Assembly (NCBI RefSeq): GCF_030272615.1
Contig: NC_081409.1
Span: forward strand, 20,280,260 to 20,344,259
Length of the DNA stretch: 64,000 nt
Origin: Cryptomeria japonica
Lineage: Eukaryota > Streptophyta > Pinopsida > Cupressales > Cupressaceae
Direction: 5' to 3'
The notes under the pieces are model-generated. The model did not search any database. It was given only the letters and a program-made list of their open reading frames with translations, and was not told the origin of the DNA. Position numbers and translations under genes: made by a program. This document shows positions 47,601 through 57,276 of this stretch, one piece after another (the stretch's first letter is position 1; each line of letters opens with the position of its first letter).

Positions 47601-47849
47601 GGTATCATCACATATCTCAGTTTTATACATGGTTTTGATTTCCTCATCTCCTAACTCTTCAATATTGCAGTGAATATACATTCTAGGGTCTTTAGCATAT
47701 ACAACACCTTTAGGGATTTGAGAAAATGCACCTAAGGTATCATCCTTCTTTTCTATTTTGGGGACCAACTGAAATACGGGGGTAGGTCTTTTAATTACTT
47801 CCACAATAGTAGGGTTCACTATGTATTCAATTGCAGAGGTGGATGCCAT
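44655..47849 (-). pseudogene. R ORF2: large protein of unknown function (1064-codon frame, three stops)
   Basis: The ATG at 47849 opens 786 uninterrupted codons to the stop at 45489. The same frame continues to 44655 with further stops at 45156 and 44808 and no shift, so the full protein was about 1064 residues. Residues 1-400 look globular (VHGEFFWLDVVYKITKEAVK near 115; LGYKATHANRLNSVSSLC near 195; FRFRDLLVCLMLHI near 250). Residues 390-510 are very basic, including KKKLTPKKKKKTK, a likely nuclear targeting stretch. The C-terminal third is Lys/Glu-rich coiled coil. No enzyme motif is seen. P has a decayed relative in the same position. It loosely resembles plant-transposon accessory proteins; function unknown. 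Confidence 0.75.
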
Positions 47850-47988
47850 GATAGAATACCTTTTTCTGTCTTGGATGCATGATTGCTTGGAGTGTGCTTG
47901 TTCCTTGCTCGAAATGCCTTAGCTCGGAAATCTTTGCGCTCTCTGAAAATTTGAAATCACAGTGAAATGAAATGGAGCCAAAACCTTA

Positions 47989-47997
47989 TTTTATAAA
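47989..47997 (-). promoter_or_regulatory. TATA-like box in the R ORF1-ORF2 spacer
   Basis: Minus strand TTTATAAAA lies about 140 bp before the ORF2 ATG, in the spacer 48214-47850. The P element has a TATA-like box at the equivalent place. A separate ORF2 promoter is possible; not demonstrated. Confidence 0.35.
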
Positions 47998-48214
47998 GTC
48001 TTTTTTGCTATCTACCACATTAATTGCATGCCGGTTAAGTATTCACTTAACTTTATTTGCCAGTAATAAGTGATTTTCAACTTCTTATCTCTAACCGAGG
48101 GAATAATAGCACATGTGTCATTAGATTGCCAAACCCTCAAGGAAATTTTCTTCAATTAGATGAAGAACTTCCTGCCAGTGGAGCACTGCTCTGTCTTACC
48201 AGTGAAGCATCACT

Positions 48215-49336
48215 CTATCCTACCAGTGGAGCAATTGTTGGTTCTATCGGTGGAGGAGTATTCCCAATATTTAAATCAGCTTTTCTAATCCATTGTTTTG
48301 AGAATTCTTGCTTAACCTCTTCAACTTTTTCTTTACCTTTCAAGCTAGTGCTTTTGTTGTCTACTGGTGTACCTTTACTTCTACAAAATTTAGCAATATG
48401 CTCAATCTTGTTACATGCATAACAAGTTACATTATTTTTCTGAATAGCTTTCCCATAACCTATGCGGATTTGTGTTATGCATTGATTAGATAGATGTCCA
48501 AATCTTCCACAAACATAACATCTTACATTCATTCTGCAGTTTTTAGAGTTATGACCAACTTTGTTGCATTTGGAACATTGACTGGTGGGTGGATTGATAT
48601 TCTGATAATTCCTAGATCTACATTCATTTGCCCTATGACCATATTTATTAGAGTTAAAGCATTTTCCATTGAATTTATAAGTATTAGGTGGTCTTACTGG
48701 TTTGTTGTGATCCTGAGTATTTGTATTACCAGAGCTTTCTCCAACTTCAAAGCCAATTCCAGAAGTGTCACCTGTAGGTTTTTGATTCTTCAATAAGGTA
48801 CCAAGTTCTTCTAAGCTTTTCTTGAATTTTTCTTTATGTTGATTTGCAGTTTCCAATTCCCTTTCCAAGTTTTCTTTTTGTCTCATTAGTTCATTTGAGT
48901 CATTCTGAGTATGCATCAGATCTGTCTTCAACATGTCATTTTCATAGCTAAGTCTTGTGTTCTCATTTGCTACATCACTTAGTCTTCTGGTCAATTCTTC
49001 TTCATTCTTCTTTCTGTCCTCAATCTCTTTGCAAAATCTCATAGTCATATCCTGCATTTCATTTTTTGTTGTCATGATCTCTTGTTTCAGCTTGCTTATC
49101 ATATCATTAAGAGATTCTTTTTCATCATTCTCATTTTGCAATTTTTCACAAAGTTCTCTTCTCTTATTTCTTGCACCAGTAAGATTTTCTTGAAGTGCTT
49201 GAATGATATATTGAGCTGCTCTTAAATCATCTTCTAATTTGATATTTTTCAGCTTCTCTGCATCATAGTTAGTAAGATCTCCTTCAAGTTGCTTCATCAA
49301 ATTTTCCATCTTTACCGATGTTAAGATCTTCCTCAA
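48215..49336 (-). CDS. R ORF1: coiled-coil, CCHC zinc-knuckle gag-like protein
   Basis: Intact 373-codon frame starting 30 bp after the primer site. Residues 5-190 are a long coiled coil (Glu/Lys/Leu/Asn heptads). Residues about 225-330 hold four zinc-knuckle motifs: CFNSNKYGHRANEC (second Cys replaced by Ser), CSKCNKVGHNSKNC, CYVCGRFGHLSNQC and CYACNKIEHIAKFC (Gly replaced by Glu). The tail is acidic then Pro-rich. It is probably the RNA-binding, self-associating part of a Sirevirus-like Gag. The capsid core found in X is missing. P has the same layout. Transcription would start in the LTR at 49381-50136. Confidence 0.82.
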   Translation of the reverse strand: MRKILTSVKMENLMKQLEGDLTNYDAEKLKNIKLEDDLRAAQYIIQALQENLTGARNKRRELCEKLQNENDEKESLNDMISKLKQEIMTTKNEMQDMTMRFCKEIEDRKKNEEELTRRLSDVANENTRLSYENDMLKTDLMHTQNDSNELMRQKENLERELETANQHKEKFKKSLEELGTLLKNQKPTGDTSGIGFEVGESSGNTNTQDHNKPVRPPNTYKFNGKCFNSNKYGHRANECRSRNYQNINPPTSQCSKCNKVGHNSKNCRMNVRCYVCGRFGHLSNQCITQIRIGYGKAIQKNNVTCYACNKIEHIAKFCRSKGTPVDNKSTSLKGKEKVEEVKQEFSKQWIRKADLNIGNTPPPIEPTIAPLVG

Positions 49337-49366
49337 GCTATTAGGCTTCTAAAAATAGACGACCAA

Positions 49367-49378
49367 GCTCTGATACCA
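49367..49378 (-). other. R primer binding site (initiator tRNA-Met)
   Basis: Minus strand TGGTATCAGAGC, two bases past the 5' LTR end. Same site as X and S. Confidence 0.92.
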
Positions 49379-49380
49379 AT

Positions 49381-50136
49381 TGTTAGGATTCCCATAGATA
49401 CTAAGAGGGGGGGGGTGAATCAGTATCTAACCGGTGTGCAACATTTCTTAAGTTAAAAGATGCAGAACATAAAATAGCAGTATACCGGTATGCAAGAATT
49501 AATGCAATAAATAGAATCAGAAACATCCACATGAAAAGAACACCATAACACAAGATGTTTAACAAGGAAACTCGGTGTGGGAAAAACCTCAGTGGGATTT
49601 GTGACCCACAATATTCACTTACTGGCCAATAAGAGAATATTACTTACAATAGGGGCCTACACATGCAGGAAGGCCAACTGCCTAGGGCTCACTGCTCAAT
49701 GAGAACTCACACTAACTTACAATGAGGATTATAATAATCCAATGATCTGTACTACTTTACAATAGCATCTCCAATGCCAGATTTAGTATCGTTTCTAACT
49801 TTGTTCTTTACATATACCCTTGACCTATAATTCGCACATTACGTCTGCCTAATAATTTTCTTTATGCTTGCTTCCTTACACTAAAAAATGTCTACAATGG
49901 TCTCTTTTATATATAAGAGTCATTTTACAATTTGCCAAGTCGGCTTACAATAATAATCAAAATATTACATATCAAAAATCTTGTCGCCCTCTATGCCGGT
50001 GCCGGTGTCGGTGTAGAGTGATCTTGTTGATGCCGGTGCACTATCTTGCTTGTGTAATGCTTTGCCGGTAAGATGTCTTGCCAGTGCCATAGGATTTCAA
50101 GGTTGCCATCAATGACAAAACCTTCAATCACACACA
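49381..50136 (-). repeat. R 5' LTR, lacking its outer 30 bp
   Basis: Matches 43600-44374, then stops at CACACA and passes into Q LTR sequence TTAACC. Compared with the 3' LTR and the empty Q site at 56221-56240, about 30 bp of LTR plus three bases of the target duplication are deleted. The loss touches only the outer U3 end. Confidence 0.85.
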
Positions 50137-50455
50137 TTAACCTTACAAACAATAGCATATGTAGGATATCAAAACAATCTAAACAACATGATCTCATCAT
50201 TGTCTAACTTGGTAATAGTTGCCCATTGAATAACATATTCCTCCCCTTATTCATTACATTCTTTCTGTGTCTTTTACCGACATCTTAATTCTCTTCAAAA
50301 CATACTTCTTAAGATATGGCAACATCCTACTAAATCAGAAAATCTATTTCTTGACATCAATGATAAAATGATATTGTGGAGATAGTAAACATCCTTAATC
50401 AGTTATATCCATAATTATCAACAACCTTCTCAATATCCTAATTGAAATGCCAACA
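50137..50455 (-). repeat. Q 3' LTR, right part
   Basis: Continues the Q LTR (TTAACCTTACAAACAATAGC) and matches 56234-56549, ending ATTGAAATGCCAACA. After it, 29 bp (50456-50484) repeat a GCCAACAATCTC-type end before the polypurine tract. Confidence 0.85.
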
Positions 50456-50484
50456 ATCTCTTATTGTCTGTTATAATGCCAACA

Positions 50485-50497
50485 ATCTCCCCCTTTG
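50485..50497 (-). other. Q polypurine tract
   Basis: Minus strand GCCAAAGGGGGAGAT-type tract. It sits 29 bp from the LTR edge defined by the 5' LTR, next to a second TGTTGGCATT. Confidence 0.75.
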
Positions 50498-50860
50498 GCA
50501 TTGATGGCAAAACCAATTGATTTGACCTAAAAATTTTGAATTCAGATTGTTGTGATTGCTCTTGCTCAGATTGCTGAAATGCTCTCCCCCTATCATTAGT
50601 CTTCTCCCACATACATTAGTCTTCTCCCCCTTTGACAACAATGCCAAAAGAAAACTAATACATAATTTCTTCCTGTGTGAAGTAATTCCTTTGTTGTTCA
50701 GTATCAACTCAGTCTCGGTTAGAGAATTTTATCTTCAATTCCTGTTCACTATTTTTGTTTCTTGCACACCTTTAGAAAACATACTAAAGTGTGTAAATCA
50801 ACATCAACTCCTAAAAGATATTCTTTAGAGTCATCTAATTGATGCTTTCACCGAACTCGG
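50498..50860. other. Q 3' internal region without gene
   Basis: Sequence between the pol stop and the polypurine tract. It has C-rich TCCCCC words and short frames but no recognised gene. Confidence 0.5.
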
Positions 50861-52360
50861 TCAGTGAGTAGAAGATAGGGGTATGACCCCTAACTTACAT
50901 CTGAGATACTCAAAAGTATCCCTTGGTAGTGGCTTGGTGAAAATATCAACTATTTGTTCCTTTGAACTAACATACTCCAACACCACTTTCTTCTCTTGAG
51001 CTTCTTCTCTAAGATAATGATATTTGATAGAGATGTGCTTTGTCTTAGAGAGCATAACAAGATTCTTTGAAATGTTAATGGCACTAGTATTATCGCAGAA
51101 TATAGTTACTAGCTCGATAACTTTCTCATTTATGCCTTCCAACAGTTGTTTGATCCATGCTATATTGGTACAATTTAATGCTGCAGCAACATATTCAGCT
51201 TCTGCTATAGACTGTGAAATGCATCCTTGTTTCTTGCTAAGCCAACTCACTAGTCTTTCTCCTAAAAATAAAGCTCCACCACTTGTGCTTTTCCTGTCAT
51301 CTATGTTGACTGCCCAATCAGCATCAGTATAAACTTTTAAATCATAGTCATTTCCTTTCTGATATACTAAGGCATAATCCTCAGTACCTTTCAAGTATCT
51401 GAAAATTCTCTTGATTGTTGTCATGTGTGTTTCCTTGGGATCTGCAGAAAATCTTACAACTACACCTACTACATGTGCTATGACTAGAATGTTGTGAACG
51501 ACATATTGCAACTTTCCAATCATAGATCGGTAAAGTGTCTCATCAATAGATGCATATTCATCATTCTTTGATAGTTTATAGTTTGTAGTCATAGGAGTAC
51601 TTACTGGTTTTAAATCCTCCATTCCAAATTTCTTCAAGATTTCCTTTATGTACTTGGATTGAGTAATGAAAATCTCATATTTCATTTTTAGTATCTATAG
51701 ACCTATAAAATACTTTATCTCACCAATTAATGACATCTCAAATTCTTTGCTCATTTCATTTCCAAAGTTCTTGCATAAAGAGTCATTTCCACAAAAGATA
51801 ATATCATCAACAAATATGGTTGAGATCAGTATTCCATTTTCATCATTCTTCATGTACATATTGTTGTTTTCACTTGTCCTTGTAAAACCTATCTTGATTA
51901 AATCAGAGTGCAATCTTTCATACTTTGCTCTAGGTGATTGTTTCAAACCATATAAAGCTTTGTTCAATTTACATATCTAATCTTTATTCTCTCCTTCAAC
52001 AAATCCTTCAAGTTGTTCAATAAAAACTTCTTCTCATATACCATTCAGAAATGCAAATTTGACATCCATTTGATATACTTTGAAATTCTTGTAAGTAGCG
52101 TATGCCAACAATGTTCTTACTCCTTCAAGTCTTGCCACAGGTGCAAAAGTCTCACTATAATCAATTCCCTCTTCTTGAGCATAACCTTTGCAAACTAGTC
52201 TTGCTTTATTTCGAATGACCTCACCTTTTTCATTCAGCTTGTTTCTGAAAATCCACTTTGTACCGATTACATTTTTGTCCTTCGGTCTTGGGACCAGTGT
52301 CCATGTGTCATTCTTCTTGATTTGATCAATCTCTTCTATCATAGCATTTATCCTCTTCAC
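50861..52360 (-). pseudogene. Q reverse transcriptase and RNase H (copia, broken)
   Basis: Minus-strand frame from 52360 to 50861 with stops at 52034 and near 51690. [67 protein letters not shown], then ISTIFVDDIIFCGN (catalytic FVDD, copia usually YVDD). RNase H: VYTDADWAVNIDDRKSTSGG, AEAEYVAAA, FCDNTSAINISKN, HISIKYHYLREE, DIFTKPLPRDTF. The order matches Ty1/copia with integrase upstream. It would copy the element RNA into DNA. Confidence 0.9.
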
Positions 52361-53496
52361 TATTAAATGCCTCTTTCACTATCCTCAGTTCAAATTTAGA
52401 TATCAGACATGTGTTCTGTCTTAATTTGTTTCTTGTCATCACTGGATCATCCTTATCTCCTATAATCTGACTTGATGCATGATTCCTTCTAACATACTTG
52501 GCTAATATAGGCTTGGTAGGCTCTGTATGATCTTCTTCATCACTTGGTAACTGGACATTCTCTTCATTTCCTTTAGCAGTTTTCTCAGTAGGACTTCTCG
52601 GTTGAACATATACAAATCCTTCATAATCTTCTGGTTCTTTGGAGTTTCCTTCATCATTTCTTTCTACAAATTCATCAATTTTCACATTTTCACTTTCTAC
52701 TATTTTGTTAGACATTTAAATGCTTTGCTTCTAGAAGAATAACCAAGAATTGTTCCTTCTTCACTTTTCTGATCAAACTTACCATTTCTGTCATCCTTGT
52801 GAACATAGCATCTACTTCCAAAGATTTTAAAATAACTTACATTAGGTTTCTTGACATACCAGATTTCATATGGTGTCTTCAAGGTTCCTTTCTTTAGTTG
52901 TACTCGGTTCAGGGTGTAAACTGCAATGCTGATTGCTTCTCTCCAAAATGTTTGAGGTACCTTCTTTTCTATCATCAAGGTTCTTGCACAATCCACAATT
53001 GATCCGTTTCTTCTCTCGACTATCCCATTTTGTTGGGGTGTTCTCAGTGCAGATACTTGCCTCTTTATACCATGATCATTGCAGTATAAGTTAAATTCAT
53101 CAGAAGTGAACTCACCTCCTCTATCAGATCTAATACATTTCAGTTGTCTTCCTGTTTCATTTTTAATTCTTTCCTTGTACCATTTAAACATTTGAAAAGC
53201 TTCTAATTTTTCTTTTAAAAACATTACTGACATCGTCCTTGAGTAATCATCCACAAATAATATGAAGTACTTATCACCATAATAACTCTGAACTTTCATA
53301 GGACCACAAAGATCAGTGTGCACAAGATCTAAAATTTCCTTAGAAGTGTAGGAATTACTTGAAAAGCTTGATCTTGTCAGCTTGCCCATTTGGCATCCTT
53401 GGCATATAGCATTCTCAGGTTTCTCAAGACTCGTTGCTTCTTGCTTATTTTGATCAGATTATCAAAATTTACATGACAAAATCTTTTATGCCATAA
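52361..53496 (-). pseudogene. Q integrase (copia, broken)
   Basis: The core is at 53389-52700: LDLVHTDLCGPM, ILFVDDYSR (first Asp), IRSDRGGEFTSDEF (second Asp), GIVERRN (Glu), and ISIAVYTLNRVQ. The C-terminal part contains PYEIWYVKKPNVSYFKIFG and GTILGYSSRSKAF. Upstream, 53496-53390 has the remains of the zinc-binding segment (CQGCQMGK). A shift near 52705 leads to the acidic/Pro-rich linker frame at 52715-52326 before RT. All three DDE residues are present, unlike in S. Confidence 0.88.
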
Positions 53497-53949
53497 CTAG
53501 GTATCATCTATCTTTGCATATAGACACTTATTCCGAGTTGAGTCAAGGTGAAATGTGTTACCTTTTGTTTGTGTCTCGGTAGCTGCTAACTTCCCATGCT
53601 TGTCATGAACTTTGACAATTCCTTTCTGAAACTCTATTCGGTATCTTGTATTGTTTAGCTGTGCTACACTCAATAAATTGTATTTCAAACCTTCAACCCA
53701 ATAAACATCATTACATTTAGCATTGTCAAGAAGTGTTATAGATCGTTTACCTCTCACTAGATATGGTGCGTCATTACCAAATCTTACATAACCTCCATCA
53801 TAATCTTCTAACATAACAAACTTGTGTTTATCACCTATCATGTGATGTGAGCATCCACTATCTATGATCCAAGAATCATTAGTATTTATGTGAGATATTA
53901 AAGCTTTTTCTTTGTACCTTTCTTCATCTGATCCATCTTTGATAGCCAC
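53497..53949 (-). pseudogene. Q aspartic protease (copia)
   Basis: WIIDSGCSHHMIGDKHKFVM contains the catalytic Asp-Ser-Gly in the copia context. It is followed by VRFGNDAPYLVRG, GSITL-like RSITLLDN and VYWVEGLKYNLLSVAQL, the standard copia gag-pre-integrase features. The frame is shared with gag; a stop near 53950-54072 separates them in this copy. The frame ends at a stop at 53497 within the integrase N-terminal region. Confidence 0.88.
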
Positions 53950-54072
53950 ATAAAAAACTTCCTCTGTATCAGTTTCATCTGATTTATCATCATTAGATTC
54001 CTCATCAGCTATTAGACATGTCTTTTTATCTCTTCTTCTGAAGTCTTGATGTCCTCTATAATGATTATCTTT

Positions 54073-55011
54073 CTATTTGTCATCTTGGTAATCTCTCTTT
54101 TCATTGGATTCTTTGTCAGGGCCATTAGAAGCCATATGTCCTATTCTATCATAGTTAAAACATTTTAAAGGAAACTTTCCTTTGTACTTACCTTTTCCTC
54201 TTGGTAGCCTTCTAGCTAATAGTGCTTCAAACTCTTCTTGCTTTTTGATTTCTTCATAAAGTTTGTGTACCTCCTCCATGTTTTTGTGAAATCTTTCACT
54301 TGCTCCACTGTGATTCCCTTCAAAGTACTTATACTTTCTATCATTGTAATCATCAGATTCCTCAAGATGAAAAGAACTAAATGCAGACTCAATTTTATTT
54401 ATCAAAGACCCATTGTTATCAAAGTTACTTAACTCAAATGCATGTAGCTTACCAATAGTAGCATCCAAAGAAACTAGCACATTGGGTACAGACCTCAATT
54501 CATTGATTGCAGAGACTCGGATTGCATAAGCTGGTAGAAGGGTTCTTAATAACTTACTTGTGACATCCTTCTCTTCAATGGTTCCTCCTACTCCTTTGAT
54601 TTTATTGACAATCTCCTTTAACCTTGTACTATACCGGGTTATGTTTTCACCTTCATTCATTCTCATAGATTCAAGTTGTCCTCTTATAATGTCCACTTTT
54701 TCTCTTTGAACATGTTCATCACCGCCATACATAGATATGAGTTTGTCCCACATTGCCTTGGCATCATTGCAGCCTTCTAGATCATTAAAATCTGAGTCGG
54801 TCAATGCAAATGTTATTTCAATCATTGCTTGAATATGTTCTTGCTTTGCCTTTATCTCTTCCATTGTCAATGGATAGGTGCTAGGTGTAATGAAATCATT
54901 CTCCAGATAATATACAACATATTCTCCAACTCCTAATAGATGCAACTTCATCCTTTTCTGCCATGTAGAGAAGCTTGACTTGTTCAGCTTCGGTGCATCC
55001 TTCTTATACAT
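54073..55011 (-). pseudogene. Q Gag (copia UBN2 type)
   Basis: 312 open codons. The N-terminal segment LNKSSFSTWQKRMKLHLLGV and the ALTDSDFNDLEGCNDAKAMW and LISMYGGDEHVQ segments are the copia Gag capsid (UBN2-type). The C-terminal EEIKKQEEFEALLARRLPRG precedes a zinc knuckle KCFNYDRIGHMASNGP that has lost Cys residues (S has KCFNCDKIGHMASNYP). It begins just after the primer site. Classed as broken because the knuckle and downstream joining are damaged. Confidence 0.85.
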
Positions 55012-55062
55012 CTTTGGACCTTTTCCTCAAGTACCTTTAAAAACTTTCTTTTGGAGTCCAAA

Positions 55063-55074
55063 GCTCTGATACCC
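55063..55074 (-). other. Q primer binding site, one change
   Basis: Minus strand GGGTATCAGAGC. It differs from the canonical TGGTATCAGAGC (present in S at 60130) at its first base. Confidence 0.8.
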
Positions 55075-55076
55075 AT

Positions 55077-56549
55077 TAATAGTTTTGATACTAATTGTTA
55101 AGTACAGATGGCAAGCTAACAAGATGAGAGGGGGGGGGGGGTGAATGATACAAACTTAATCTTCAATATATTCAACAGATTCAACCTCGATAGCTTAAAC
55201 AGATATATGTAATCAAAACCATAAAACATGCAACCTTAAGAACACATAATCATAACGATACTCATAACACTAGATTTAGCATGGAAACCCAAATAGGGAA
55301 AAACCACTGTGCGATTTCGGACCCACTAAGAAATATACTCTTCTAGAGTATGCTCGGTTAAAAGAAAATCATGTTAAAGATTACAAACACATTGCTAGAT
55401 GTGACCCAATTAAGGGATTTCCCTCAGATTTGTTAGGATCTTCACCTTATTAGAGGTGACCTTGTTAAAGGGTTTCAAACACTCAATCAGAATGTCACCT
55501 TGCTAGAGGATTTACAAATAAGACTGTTAAGTCCACTTAGTTAAGAGATTTTCTGTCACTTACAAATAAACAACAGTAATGAGTATGTCTGCAACTTTGC
55601 ATCTAAAATGCTAAAGCAGATTCTTATTTGCTCAATACAATCTAGTCATAGGACTTATCTTGTCCCTCTGCTAGCCTCCTTACTCTATTATTCAAACAGG
55701 TCTTCAAGCTTCTATGCTCGGTAATCACTATGTAGCATCCCTATGCTTACACTTGCCCGCATACATTGTTTATCAACAGTTCCTTATTTATAAACAATTT
55801 GCTAACCGCTTAATCTCTTTGATCACATTTCCCATGATCAATCATAGCCATCAGATCTTCAATCTTGACTAGGTTCAATGTATCCTTCGATTGGAAAATG
55901 TTTTACCTCGCCTTGGAACTTGCATATATTTCTTGGAACTTGTGCTAGGGTATTGTGGTTTAATCTGAGCTGTAGATCTTCTTGCCGATATTCCATTGCC
56001 ATAGATTCTTAACAAACTTCATACACATTGTATCAATCATTTAATCATAACCAGCTCATCAGCTTCCATCATTAAATAACACATGTATACATCCAATGCA
56101 TTCTGTTATTACTCGATTGCAACTCGGTAAATACTAAACTTCACTCGGTAGACATTCCACCTGCATTAACCGATAGCGATAACCTTAGGGTTTACCGACT
56201 AGGTTCCTTGCTCGGTAACATAGTATAGTATTAACCTTACAAACAATAGCATATGTTGGATATCAAAACAATCTAAACAACATGATCTCATCATTGTCTA
56301 ACTCAGTAATAGTTTCCCATTGAATAACTTATTCCTCCCCTTATTCATCACATTCTTTCTATGTCTTTTACCGACATCTTAATTCTTTTCAAAACATACT
56401 TCTTAAGATATGGCAACATCCTACTAAATCAGAAAATCAATTTCTTGGCATCAATGACAAAATGATATTCTGAAGATAGTAAACATCCTTAATCAGTTAT
56501 ATCCATAATTATCAACAACCTTCTTAATATCCTAATTGAAATGCCAACA
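55077..56549 (-). repeat. Q 5' LTR
   Basis: Starts TAATAGTTTTGATACTAATTG (TG mutated to TA) and ends GCCAACA. It has a 13-G run near 55127-55141 in the conserved GAGAG(G)nTGAATGA motif. It provides the empty-site control for R (56216-56240). Confidence 0.9.
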
Positions 56550-57252
56550 AATTGTTCTACATATCTAGCTTCATGTTCTACTTGCAATCAAGCCTTTTCA
56601 AATTATGTATAAATCCTATCTTGAGTTGCCTTTGCTTGAGAAGGATCCTCATGATATAAATTATAAGGGCTCCTATGCATTGTTGGGAAGGTATGACTAA
56701 AGAAAAGGTTTTCTCTAGATGAAGAATTGTCATTACTAGTATCCTGTAGTTCTTGCGCAGACTTATATGGGTCACTAAAATAATTTTCTGAAACATCTTT
56801 TGCTTTCCAATAACTTTGCAACTGATATGAACCTTCTACACTATCTATAAGAATTCTAGAGCTACTATTTACCAGCTCTTTAGCAGAGAGAGTTTCAAGG
56901 TTACCTCTTTTCTTGATAGTTCACCTCTTGTTTATTATAGGCGTACTTGAATGGTGACCTCTTTGTTCTCTATCTCCAACCTCCTTGTCTAAACTATGCT
57001 CAGTCTTTAAATCTCTTTTCCTAGCAATGTGATCACTCCTTCATGTTGCAAAATGTGTAACCTTTTCACTACTCATATGATCTTCTTAGGATCTAAACGA
57101 GCTTACTTTCTTCTCAAAGTCGCTACCCAAATATGGGAATCAATTCCTTGAAGGTTGTTGTTCTTTAAATATTATTCTTAATTTTCTGAGTATGACTCTG
57201 AATCTACGGACACACTACTGGGTTGAAACATTCAATAAATATTAAACTAAAC
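56550..57252 (-). pseudogene. H leader and gag N-terminus
   Basis: Right flank of Q. Minus-strand frames such as 56821-56603 (SYWKAKDVSENYFSDPYKSA, then a Ser/Asn-rich part) are the start of a broken gag that continues at 42426 on the other side of Q. No intact gene. Confidence 0.5.
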
Positions 57253-57271
57253 TCCCCAGTAGAGTCACCAA
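57253..57271 (-). other. H primer-site region
   Basis: Minus strand TTGGTGACTCTACTGGGG directly follows the LTR end. This form (TTGGYGACTC-TGGGGA) is common behind 5' LTRs of plant Ty3/gypsy elements. Confidence 0.6.
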
Positions 57272-57276
57272 TCTAT

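Larger units (their letters stand above)
43600..50136 (-). mobile_element. Element R: pol-less two-ORF LTR element
   Basis: LTRs 43600-44410 (3', 811 bp) and 49381-50136 (5', 756 bp, missing about 30 bp at its U3 edge). A tRNA-Met primer site is at 49367-49378 and a polypurine tract at 44411-44425. Inside are only ORF1 (49336-48215) and ORF2 (47849-44655) with a 365-bp spacer. No RT, RNase H, integrase or protease is readable. R lies in the Q 3' LTR. It must rely on enzymes from another copia element; Q-like or other Sirevirus-like copies are candidates because they share primer site, polypurine tract and LTR-end motif. Confidence 0.88.
42427..56549 (-). mobile_element. Element Q: copia/Sirevirus-like, carries nested R
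   Basis: The 5' LTR is 55077-56549 (1473 bp). The 3' LTR is 42427-43599 plus 50137-50455 (1492 bp after removing R). Flanks CATTG (42422-42426) and AATTG (56550-56554) are a target duplication with one change. A primer site lies at 55063-55074 and a polypurine tract at 50485-50497. Internal coding, minus strand: gag 55011-54073, protease 53949-53497, integrase 53389-52700, RT/RNase H 52360-50861. S at 58628 is a second copy. Confidence 0.88.

Noticed and set aside
44655-47849. R ORF2 as an envelope-like protein
   Set aside because: Some Sireviruses have an env-like ORF after pol. Here there is no signal peptide or membrane segment, and the protein is basic with coiled coils, so no envelope role is supported.
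55127-55141. G-quadruplex in the LTR G-run
   Set aside because: A single G run, without the four separated tracts required for an intramolecular quadruplex.
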